Source: a bacterium
Lineage (GTDB): Bacteria > Electryoneota > Electryoneia > Electryoneales > Electryoneaceae
DNA: 6,040 nucleotides
Direction: 5' to 3'
Assembly: GCA_028278125.1 (NCBI GenBank)
Contig: JANQEY010000284.1
Location: 1-6,040, forward strand
Below, one piece after another: positions 1 through 5,976 of the stretch (the stretch's first letter is position 1; every line of letters starts with the position of its first letter). The position numbers and the translations under genes were made by a program. Under the pieces are notes generated by a model. It made no database searches and was not told where the DNA came from. It saw only the letters and a list, made by a program, of their open reading frames with translations.

Positions 1-1146
1 TACGCCCTCATCCTGACCGACTCTCCCGATGAATCGCGCCGCCTGGCCGACGACCTCCGCGAAAAAGGCTCCGTGGCCATGACCGACGACATCACAACCT
101 ACCTGCCCTCGGCCGAGGAACAGGCGAGTCGCACTCGGCAAATCGAGGAGATTCGTCGGACCATGCGATCGTCCTCACCCCGGCAGGCACTGGACAGGGG
201 ATCGACACCTTCCCTGATGACCGAGATCCGGCGCCTGGAGATGAACATCATGGAAATGCAGGACATGGCCTACATCGGCGGGCAGGACAAGGTGGATTCC
301 AAGTGTCAGAAAATCGTCGGCGACCCCATGGACCCGCAAGCCGTAAGCCTTCCGCAGGTTCTGTTGACGATGATCGAAGAGAAACGCGATCAGGTATTGC
401 AAGGATTCTCCCGGTTCCAGCGAATCTTCGCGCCTTACTTTAAGGAGGCCGTGGTCGCCATGGCCGGCACCGATCCCATCCGCCTAGGCGACCTGCCGGA
501 TTCCATCCTCGACCGGTACACCAACCATGACCGGGACCGATTCCTCGTCACCGTGTACGCCGGAGGTCCCCTCTGGCAGGACGCCGAATACCTCCATCGC
601 TTCGTAAACGATTTGGACAGCATCACCGACAGCGCCACGGGCATGCCGCCCGTGTTCCATGCCCTCATCGAGATCATCGGACGCGACGGACGCAACGCCA
701 TGCTCCTCACGCTCGTCATCGTCTTCATCCTCCTCTGCCTCGATTATCGGAGTGTCAAGTATGCCCTCATCTCCATGATCCCCCTGGCCGGAGGCGCGGT
801 GTGGATGGTCGGCCTGATGAAGCTGACGGGCCAGCAGTTTACGGTCATGAATGTCATGGGCCTGCCCATGATCATCGGCATCGGCATCGACGACGGCGTG
901 CACATCGTCCACCGGTGGCTACACGAGGGCAAGGGACAGATCCGCACCGTGTTCGCCAGCACGGGCAAGGCCATCCTCCTGACCTCATTGACCACGATGC
1001 TGGCCTTCGGCTCCCTCGTCTTCTCCATCTGGCGCGGCTTCGGACATCTCGGGGCCGCCCTGTTCGTCGGTGTGGCCGCCTGCTTCCTGACAACCGTGCT
1101 GATTCTCTCGGGAATTATGGGGTGGATGGAAAGTAAAAACGATTAA
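1..1146 (+). CDS. RND/MMPL-family membrane exporter, C-terminal part (5' truncated by window edge)
   Basis: This is the C-terminal part of a proton-driven inner-membrane exporter of the RND superfamily (MMPL / 'predicted exporter' type). The frame is open back to base 1, so the GTG at 73 is internal; 381 residues are visible. Residues 1-230 are soluble and match the second large periplasmic domain, beginning YALILTDSPDESRRLADDL and continuing through DITTYLPSAEEQ. Five hydrophobic segments follow at about 233-247, 254-273, 280-297, 323-342 and 351-372, matching TM8-TM12 of a 12-TM RND protein. The segment at about 293-306 reads GIGIDDGVHIVHRW, the conserved acidic motif of this family, where the Asp pair belongs to the proton relay. 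The protein ends WMESKND with TAA at 1144-1146. The substrate cannot be told; lipid or hydrophobic export is common in the family. Its GC content is far above that of the two genes downstream, so it probably belongs to a different transcription unit. Confidence 0.9.
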   Translation, partial: YALILTDSPDESRRLADDLREKGSVAMTDDITTYLPSAEEQASRTRQIEEIRRTMRSSSPRQALDRGSTPSLMTEIRRLEMNIMEMQDMAYIGGQDKVDSKCQKIVGDPMDPQAVSLPQVLLTMIEEKRDQVLQGFSRFQRIFAPYFKEAVVAMAGTDPIRLGDLPDSILDRYTNHDRDRFLVTVYAGGPLWQDAEYLHRFVNDLDSITDSATGMPPVFHALIEIIGRDGRNAMLLTLVIVFILLCLDYRSVKYALISMIPLAGGAVWMVGLMKLTGQQFTVMNVMGLPMIIGIGIDDGVHIVHRWLHEGKGQIRTVFASTGKAILLTSLTTMLAFGSLVFSIWRGFGHLGAALFVGVAACFLTTVLILSGIMGWMESKND

Positions 1147-1159
1147 GGTTTATTAAAAA

Positions 1160-1191
1160 ACTCTGCCAGGGCTCCGAGCCCTGTCAGGTTT
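1160..1191. terminator. Strong GC-rich hairpin just after the exporter gene, possibly a bidirectional terminator or palindromic repeat
   Basis: The arms CTGCCAGGGCT (1163-1173) and AGCCCTGTCAG (1177-1187) pair around a CCG loop with one C/T mismatch (1166/1184). An A6 run (1155-1160) precedes the hairpin and a short GGTTTG follows. It lies 16 bases after the exporter stop codon, so it could end that transcript. The plus-strand T-run is poor. The A6 run would serve as a U-run for transcripts arriving on the minus strand. The shape also resembles dispersed intergenic REP-like palindromes. Confidence 0.55.
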
Positions 1192-1200
1192 GTAAGCTTA

Positions 1201-1236
1201 CGTGTTGAGAACCTCAAAGGCCCTGACACGTTTATT
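1201..1236 (+). terminator. Second, imperfect hairpin followed by a T-rich tail
   Basis: CGTGT (1201-1205) pairs with ACACG (1226-1230), extended by two G-U pairs, with a small inner helix CCT(caa)AGG at 1212-1220. TTTATTT follows at 1231-1237. An alternative inner helix is TTGAG(aac)CTCAA at 1205-1217. The T-rich tail makes it a plausible weak terminator for the exporter transcript. It could equally be the second half of a composite palindromic repeat with the hairpin at 1163-1187. Function is not shown. Confidence 0.35.
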
Positions 1237-1259
1237 TCAGCAAATATTTCACTTTTTAC

Positions 1260-1287
1260 TTGACTTTTAATGAGAATTTTCTATACT
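1260..1287 (+). promoter_or_regulatory. Sigma70-like promoter for the riboswitch-controlled operon
   Basis: The -35 box TTGACT (1260-1265) and the -10 box TATACT (1282-1287) are separated by 16 bases, each one mismatch from consensus. The start site would be near 1293-1296, about 45-60 bases upstream of the conserved riboswitch core, as expected for a promoter driving a leader RNA. An inverted repeat GATACC (1288-1293)/GGTATC (1312-1317) lies directly downstream. The Bacteroidetes-specific -7 TAnnTTTG form is not evident. Confidence 0.65.
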
Positions 1288-1317
1288 GATACCACTACCC
1301 GTGAATTATGGGGTATC
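1288..1317. repeat. Inverted repeat at the predicted transcription start (possible operator or 5' leader hairpin)
   Basis: GATACC (1288-1293) and GGTATC (1312-1317) are perfect inverted copies. A second, register-shifted pairing, TACCC (1296-1300) with GGGTA (1311-1315), competes for the same right arm. If transcribed, the second pairing would give a 5-bp stem with a 10-nt loop at the 5' end of the leader RNA. As DNA, the first could be a repressor half-site pair overlapping the start site. Neither reading is proven. Confidence 0.3.
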
Positions 1318-1339
1318 TATAACAAGAATATTATCAAAC

Positions 1340-1494
1340 TAACATCGAAAAGGTAAACCTCGGGAAACTGAGAGACACAAAGCCACGGGTCTAAAGTAAG
1401 CTGTTTCAATCTCTGAGGGGAGAGGCGAACAGCAACGATGGGCTGAACAGCTTTGTTAGACACCTTGCTTACCATGATAGCCGGGCTGCCGAAG
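1340..1494 (+). ncRNA. Cyclic di-GMP-I (GEMM-I) riboswitch aptamer
   Basis: A cis-acting RNA of the GEMM family that binds cyclic di-GMP. The conserved blocks occur in order. AGGTAAACC (1351-1359) is the family's AGGCAAACC block. A stem CTCGG/CTGAG (1359-1363 with 1368-1372) is capped by a GAAA tetraloop (1364-1367). The core GACACAAAGCC is at 1374-1384, followed by ACGGGTCTAA (1385-1394), the tetraloop-receptor side. The second helix is closed by GTAAGC (1396-1401) with GCTTAC (1467-1472). The 3' block ATGATAGCCGGGCTGCCGAA is at 1474-1493. GGT (1352-1354) can pair with GCC (1382-1384) at the base of the tetraloop helix. The G expected to contact the ligand appears retained, so c-di-GMP is more likely than the cGAMP-preferring variant. 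The core reads ACACAAAG instead of the usual ACGCAAAG, and the second helix carries a 65-nt insertion. Riboswitches of this class often precede genes for secreted, surface or cell-wall proteins, as here. Confidence 0.92.
1402..1466 (+). other. Branched insertion in the second helix of the riboswitch
   Basis: In many GEMM-I RNAs this helix ends in a short loop; here 65 bases sit between the closing strands. They can fold. TGTT (1402-1405) pairs with AACA (1428-1431), enclosing CTCT (1411-1414) paired with AGAG (1421-1424) around a six-base loop. A separate small hairpin GCTG/CAGC lies at 1442-1451. Helix length is variable in the family, so this may have no special role. Confidence 0.45.
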
Positions 1495-1524
1495 TGTATC
1501 GATTTAAGGTGGTTTCGGCTTTTT
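1488..1524 (+). terminator. Riboswitch expression platform: intrinsic terminator overlapping the aptamer 3' end
   Basis: GCCGAA (1488-1493) pairs with TTCGGC (1514-1519), extended by two G-U pairs (1494/1513, 1495/1512), and is followed at once by five T (1520-1524). The 5' arm is the last conserved block of the aptamer (TGCCGAA), which contributes the C expected to pair with a ligand guanine. Ligand-bound aptamer and terminator therefore should not form together, which predicts an ON switch: c-di-GMP binding permits read-through into the genes from 1697. The stem is modest and the loop is long (16-18 bases), so termination may be partial. Confidence 0.65.
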
Positions 1525-1637
1525 AAGTATTTCATTATTTCTTGTATCTTAAACAGGTATAGCGAAAACACTTTATTATTGAATTTACTGTATATTTCGA
1601 CTCAAAGTTATTGATCAAATCAAAGGAATACGGATAA

Positions 1638-1700
1638 ATGCTCTTGGTAATAGCATACTATCAAGCAATCATATTAATTTTTAGGAGAAGTATATCATGA
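1638..1700 (+). CDS. Possible 20-residue leader peptide, ATGA-overlapped with the next gene
   Basis: A short ORF encodes MLLVIAYYQAIILIFRRSIS. It is preceded by AAAGGA (1622-1627), ten bases before its ATG. Its TGA stop (1698-1700) overlaps the ATG (1697-1699) of the propeller gene as ATGA, the arrangement seen in translational coupling. The peptide is hydrophobic with a basic end and matches no family I recognise. An ORF this short in AT-rich DNA can arise by chance, so it is only a candidate. The surrounding leader, 1525-1637, shows nothing else recognisable. Confidence 0.25.
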   Translation: MLLVIAYYQAIILIFRRSIS

Positions 1701-2704
1701 AGATTGAATATGTCCGAATCAAATGTGGCGCCGGATTATTTTTGCTGCTTCTTAACTCACAAACCAAATCGCAAACCACAGCAGTTACTAATTCGGTAAT
1801 TTCCCATTTGCCCAATCAATTACGCGCAGAGAAAATATTTCCTTTGACCACAGACGGACAATACTATATTCGTCCAACCTGGTCCCCTGATGGAAACATG
1901 ATTGCATTTACCCGAGCAAAACATATAGGAATTGAGGTGATGAACAGTGATGGATCTAATAGAAGGACATTGACAAATGACGCGGGAGCAGGTTACAAGT
2001 TTTCGTGGGCTGCCGATAGCAAGGAAATTGCTTTTAGATCCACCATATTACTTGATGGAGAGAAATATTATTTCATCAGCAAAGTGTCTGTATCAACTGG
2101 ACAGGTTCAAAAATTATCGGAACCTGCAAGGGATGTTCAGCCCCCCGACTGGTCTTATTTTGAGAGGGGGAAATATGTTTCTTTTATCTCTGGATCTCAG
2201 AGAATAAATACAACTCGGGTAATCGCAAAGTCACCGTTTAACTTCTCAAAGATAGCCGATCAGTCAAACGTTAACAATATCTTATACTTCCACGAAGACA
2301 ATATCTGGATTATGTATGAAACTGGCAACCAACAACAATTGACATTTAATGTTGGATTTGATCCGATTTGGTCACCAGATAGAACAAAGATAGTTTATTC
2401 TCATTGGGATACCTTAGTAGTTGTAACCCCTAATTCAACCAACAAAGTAGTTTTAGGAAGAGGTATTAAGCCCTCTTGGGCAGCGGATAGCAAAAAGATC
2501 GTTTATCACATCAGCACAGATGATGGGCATGTGATTACCGGGTCTGATCTATATATAATAAATGCAGATGGCACGGAAAGAATACAATTAACTGATACTC
2601 CAAATGAATTTGAAGTCGAGCCTTGTTGGTCAGAAGACGGTCAAAGGATTCTCTACCGCTCCGAGATTACCGGTCAAATCTATGTGCTGGTTTTGAACCA
2701 GTAA
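1697..2704 (+). CDS. Secreted TolB-like / PD40 beta-propeller protein
   Basis: A 335-residue exported protein that is almost entirely a beta-propeller of TolB/PD40 (WD40-like) repeats. Residues 1 to about 26 form a signal peptide: a basic start, then the short hydrophobic core GAGLFLLLL. Propeller blades show the family signature W-S/A-x-D-x-x-x-I-A/V-F/Y: TWSPDGNMIAF at 61-71, SWAADSKEIAF at 103-113, IWSPDRTKIVY at 224-234, SWAADSKKIVY at 260-270 and CWSEDGQRILY at 310-320. Each is followed by strands such as IEVMNSDGSNRRTLT or LYIINADGTERIQLT. Degenerate blades fill about 149-215, giving six or seven in total. The start is supported by AGGAG (1683-1687), nine bases before ATG. No catalytic domain or T9SS tail is visible, so it is probably a periplasmic or outer-surface binding module. 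It lies 24 bases before the amidase gene, in the same riboswitch-controlled unit. Binding partner unknown; TolB itself binds Pal near peptidoglycan, but this protein lacks the TolB N-terminal domain and should not be called tolB. Confidence 0.85.
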   Translation: MKIEYVRIKCGAGLFLLLLNSQTKSQTTAVTNSVISHLPNQLRAEKIFPLTTDGQYYIRPTWSPDGNMIAFTRAKHIGIEVMNSDGSNRRTLTNDAGAGYKFSWAADSKEIAFRSTILLDGEKYYFISKVSVSTGQVQKLSEPARDVQPPDWSYFERGKYVSFISGSQRINTTRVIAKSPFNFSKIADQSNVNNILYFHEDNIWIMYETGNQQQLTFNVGFDPIWSPDRTKIVYSHWDTLVVVTPNSTNKVVLGRGIKPSWAADSKKIVYHISTDDGHVITGSDLYIINADGTERIQLTDTPNEFEVEPCWSEDGQRILYRSEITGQIYVLVLNQ

Positions 2705-2728
2705 ACAACGAGTGAAGGAAGAAGGCCA

Positions 2729-5700
2729 ATGAGTATTATATGCACAAAGAAACATTTGGTCTCAATAGTATTCTTGCTACTATTGCTAGGGACTTCTCAG
2801 CAGACTACGGCACAAATGAACGGAAAGGAAATTGGCATTGATCCAGGACATGGGGGAATTGATCCTGGGGCGGTTGGTTGGGATGGACCTGGTTACCCTA
2901 ATGAGAAGGATTTCAATTTATTAGTAGCTTTAAAGTATAGAACAAAGCTGCAAAATGCAGGTGCAACGGTGCGTATGACTAGAACTACAGATGTGTGGAT
3001 GAGTCTTGATGCTCGAGTGGCATATATGAACAATTACCCACTCGACCATTATATTAGTGTTCATTGTAACTCATTCACAGATCCATCAGCAAATGGAACT
3101 GAGACGTATTGGCACACATATGGCTTTTCTACAGATCAACAGTTAGCAACAAAAATCCAAAATAATTTAATTAATTACTTAGGTCGTGCGAACCGAGGGG
3201 TAAAGCAAGCATCGTTTACCGTCTTGACAGCAAACCATCCGGCTGCACTTACCGAATTGCTTTTTATTTCTAACCAGTCAGAATTCCATATAATCAATGA
3301 TAACACTGGTCAAGAAAATGCTGCTAATGGTTTGTACTATGGGAGTTTAGATTTCGCGGGTGCAACGTCTGGCTTCGCAAGCGTTTCTCAAGGAGTTGCT
3401 GTCACACCATCTCCTATATTATATGGAAATTATTTTACTACTTCTTTTACATTAAGAGAAATACAAGGTTCGTCTATTACTTTAGAAAGAGTTGTTTGTG
3501 CCATTTTAAATAATGATAATACTCATTTGAGAGACATGGATATTAAAGGACCGATTACTATTTTAGCAAATGATATTTATAACTATTCATCAACTCAACT
3601 TTGGCGAATAACGGATCCTGCAGGCAACTATAAAGCAGTTGCACGCGGCAAAGTTACAGGTGGAAATTGGTTTGATTTTACAACAACAGGTATCGGTGTC
3701 AATCCACGTGTGTTCCAAGTCCAGCAACAAATTAAACCAACACTAATTTCTCCATCAAATGGCTCTAATCAAACATGCGGTATTACCTTTCAGTGGAATA
3801 TCGTTTCTGGCGCTACTAATTATAGATTATACCTACTACTTCCAGGTAGTTCTTCCTGGTTAAGTGATGAAACAGCGTCAACAAGTTATTCATATCCACC
3901 TATGGAGATTGGACAGTATCGCTGGAAAGTGAAAGCTTATGTAAATGGAATCTGGTCTGATTACTCCGATGAGTGGACTTTCTACTTTGATGGAGTTGAT
4001 GCCCCAACTTTAATATACCCGGCGAATTATTCAGCTATATCAGAAGTGAGGCCAACCTTTCAATGGAGTTCCGTTTCATGTGCAAACTATTACGAACTAC
4101 AACTTGCTAGAAATACCTCCTTTTCGGATAAAATCAGAGACAAGTTGAATATTTATGGAGAATCTTGGCAACTAGATAACCAAGATCTAGTTCCTGGACA
4201 AACTTACTATTGGCGAGTTCGTTCTAATAATCCAATTGGACAATGGTCAGATATTTGGAGTTTTTCAATTTTTTCATCTCAAGCTACCTTAACGGTATCT
4301 GGAAACCCAGACGAGCACGATGCACCTGATCCATCATATGGACAACATTCTTATGATATTGGTACAAATATTAATGCAACCGTAACGAGTCCTGCTGATC
4401 CAACATCCAACACAAGATATCGATGCGATGGCTACACAGGTACAGGTAGCGTTCCATTTTCAGGATCGAATCTAAATGTCAGCTTCACTATAGATCAGAA
4501 TTCAACCTTAACCTGGAACTGGATAACACAGTACAAACTAGATGTATCATCTGCCGGCAACGGGACAGTAACACCAAATGGAATAGACTGGTTAGACGAG
4601 GGAACCGGACAAATTCTCAGTGCAAATCCAGATCCCGGTTTTGTAGTTGATTATTGGTCAGTAAATGGTATGAATATGTGGCACGGTGAGGATGTCGTTG
4701 GTATTGGCATGGTTGAACCCAAAGAAATTATAGTGCACTTTAAACAAATATTAGGCAATCAATTTCCAAGTATCTCTATCACTGATCCCTCAAATAATGA
4801 CTTTTTTAATCATCCGAACATCTCTGTAATTGGAAACGCGGACGATCCAGATGGTACTGTAGTTGAAGTTTATGTGAAATTGAATGATGGAATTTATGAG
4901 CTTGCGAATGGCACAGAGAACTGGGCCATAGACATTCAACTCGGATTAGGTATAAATCATATATTTGCAAAAGCCAAAGACAATGATGGAGACTGGTCCA
5001 ATGTCGATCAAATTCAAGTAACATACACTGAGCCTATGGTGAATCAACCACCAACAATCAATATAACGAATCCAGAAGACGGTGATTTCACTACTAATCC
5101 TGAAATAACCGTAACCGGTACTGCCGACGATCCAGATGGAACCGTCTTTCAAGTACAAGTAAAACTAAATGAAGGAACTTACAAAATCGCTTCGGGTACG
5201 AATAACTGGTCAAAGGATATAACTCTAGAAAGTGGCATTAATATAATCTACGCCCGAGCTAAGGACAATGAAGGACACTATTCTACTATTCAAACAATCC
5301 AAGTCACGTATGGTGATCAACCTATTATCGTTACTTATCCGAACGAAGAAAAAATTTGTTGGGTAAAAGGTGAATCGTATGAAATCACATGGACATCCTC
5401 AGGGATTGTAGATCCGTTTGTGTTAATTCAACTGATAAAAGGCGAATCGTACGTCTGCACAATAGGAGGTGGCACAACTGAGAACGATGGATTAGAAGTA
5501 TGGACCGTACCAACTGGTTTGCCAAATGGCCTAGACTACTTAATAAAAATTTGTTCACATCCTAATCTCGATTTGTATGACACGAGTGATCATTATTTTG
5601 AAATCGATACAGAATGCTCAATACTAAATGTGGACATAGTTCCAAAGAACAGTGTATCATCAATGAATAATTTCCCAAATCCCTTCAATTCTACGACGAA

Positions 5701-5911
5701 AATTATTTTATTATTTAGCAATCCAACTTATACTGTATTAAAGATATTTAATCCAAATGGAAAAGAAATTGAAACGCTAGTAAATCAGAAATTGGCTCCA
5801 GGGGAACATGAGATAATTTGGGCTCCAAACGATTTGCCAAGTGGGATTTACCTATGTCAGATAAGAGCAGATGAATTTCTGGAAACAAAGAAATTGATCT
5901 TACAAAGATGA
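2729..5911 (+). CDS. Secreted multidomain N-acetylmuramoyl-L-alanine amidase (Amidase_3) with Ig-like modules and T9SS sorting tail
   Basis: This 1060-residue exported enzyme should cleave the amide bond between N-acetylmuramic acid and L-alanine in peptidoglycan. Residues 1-29 are a signal peptide ending TTAQ. The zinc amidase domain (Amidase_3) spans about 34-209. Its expected residues are all present: His41 in DPGHGG, Glu59 in NEKDFNL, His112 in SVHCNSF and catalytic Glu176 in LTELLFISN. A beta-rich linker domain (about 215-330) follows, then two fibronectin-III/Ig-like modules (337-420 and 425-515) and a region like bacterial InlB B-type repeats (about 518-672, including SSAGNGTVTPNG and YWSVNG). 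Two tandem 95-residue-period Ig-like repeats follow (679-766 and 774-861). A Kre9/KNH-like domain (about 864-959) shows ITWTSSG, PNGLDYLIKI and SDHYFEI. The C-terminus (about 980-1060, NFPNPFN ... LPSGIYLCQI) is a T9SS type A sorting/FlgD-like domain, predicting outer-membrane export and surface anchoring or release. AAGGA (2715-2719) lies nine bases before ATG. It is far longer than typical amidases (200-450 residues). Host cell-wall remodelling, attack on other bacteria and adhesion are all possible roles. Confidence 0.93.
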   Translation: MSIICTKKHLVSIVFLLLLLGTSQQTTAQMNGKEIGIDPGHGGIDPGAVGWDGPGYPNEKDFNLLVALKYRTKLQNAGATVRMTRTTDVWMSLDARVAYMNNYPLDHYISVHCNSFTDPSANGTETYWHTYGFSTDQQLATKIQNNLINYLGRANRGVKQASFTVLTANHPAALTELLFISNQSEFHIINDNTGQENAANGLYYGSLDFAGATSGFASVSQGVAVTPSPILYGNYFTTSFTLREIQGSSITLERVVCAILNNDNTHLRDMDIKGPITILANDIYNYSSTQLWRITDPAGNYKAVARGKVTGGNWFDFTTTGIGVNPRVFQVQQQIKPTLISPSNGSNQTCGITFQWNIVSGATNYRLYLLLPGSSSWLSDETASTSYSYPPMEIGQYRWKVKAYVNGIWSDYSDEWTFYFDGVDAPTLIYPANYSAISEVRPTFQWSSVSCANYYELQLARNTSFSDKIRDKLNIYGESWQLDNQDLVPGQTYYWRVRSNNPIGQWSDIWSFSIFSSQATLTVSGNPDEHDAPDPSYGQHSYDIGTNINATVTSPADPTSNTRYRCDGYTGTGSVPFSGSNLNVSFTIDQNSTLTWNWITQYKLDVSSAGNGTVTPNGIDWLDEGTGQILSANPDPGFVVDYWSVNGMNMWHGEDVVGIGMVEPKEIIVHFKQILGNQFPSISITDPSNNDFFNHPNISVIGNADDPDGTVVEVYVKLNDGIYELANGTENWAIDIQLGLGINHIFAKAKDNDGDWSNVDQIQVTYTEPMVNQPPTINITNPEDGDFTTNPEITVTGTADDPDGTVFQVQVKLNEGTYKIASGTNNWSKDITLESGINIIYARAKDNEGHYSTIQTIQVTYGDQPIIVTYPNEEKICWVKGESYEITWTSSGIVDPFVLIQLIKGESYVCTIGGGTTENDGLEVWTVPTGLPNGLDYLIKICSHPNLDLYDTSDHYFEIDTECSILNVDIVPKNSVSSMNNFPNPFNSTTKIILLFSNPTYTVLKIFNPNGKEIETLVNQKLAPGEHEIIWAPNDLPSGIYLCQIRADEFLETKKLILQR
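4763..5311 (+). repeat. Tandem Ig-like repeat pair within the amidase
   Basis: Residues 679-766 and 774-861 align without gaps at a 95-residue (285-base) offset. By eye about 50 of 88 positions are identical, with shared ADDPDGTV, VKLN, GIN and IQVTY. This points to duplication of one extracellular Ig-like module. The acidic DDPDG and KDNDGD/KDNEGH loops could bind calcium, which is inferred. Confidence 0.8.
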
Positions 5912-5948
5912 GTTCAAGTACTCCACGACCGATGCATCCTGCACTACA

Positions 5949-5976
5949 AAAGTGAGTATCTTGTTTCATTCACTTT
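5949..5976. terminator. Weak inverted repeat between convergent genes
   Basis: AAAGTGA (5949-5955) and TCACTTT (5970-5976) pair across a 14-base loop in the gap after the amidase gene. On the plus strand the stem is followed by AATAAAAA, which is not a U-run. On the minus strand it runs into TTTTGTAG, a short T-run. It could serve as a weak terminator for the minus-strand gene whose stop codon it overlaps. No good plus-strand terminator is visible after the operon. Confidence 0.25.

Noticed and set aside
73..75. GTG as the real start of the exporter gene
   Set aside because: The same frame is open to base 1 with family-like sequence (ALILTDSPDESRRLADDL) and only the second half of an RND protein is visible, so the gene is cut by the window edge.
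484..912. 142-codon minus-strand ORF and other long minus-strand ORFs inside the exporter gene
   Set aside because: GC-rich DNA lacks stop codons in shadow frames. The peptides are low in hydrophobic pattern and repetitive in Asp, Glu and His or Arg, while the plus frame encodes clear RND membrane segments.
1163..1241. CRISPR array or tandem repeat locus
   Set aside because: There are only two imperfect related halves with no regular spacers. They are explained by hairpin or terminator structures.
1340..1494. cGAMP-specific GEMM-Ib riboswitch
   Set aside because: By my alignment the ligand-contact position (1352) is G, whereas the cGAMP-preferring class carries A. This rests on a manual alignment, so binding tests would be decisive.
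1317..1571. 84-codon minus-strand ORF
   Set aside because: It is antisense to the riboswitch aptamer and terminator, whose conserved RNA blocks explain the sequence. The predicted peptide shows no recognisable domain.
1697..2704. Calling the propeller gene tolB
   Set aside because: It shares only PD40 repeats. The TolB N-terminal domain and the tol-pal gene neighbourhood are absent.
4806..5158. Two minus-strand ORFs of 70-72 codons and a plus-strand ORF at 1977-2207
   Set aside because: They lie inside the amidase Ig repeats and the propeller gene, whose own frames carry recognisable conserved domains.
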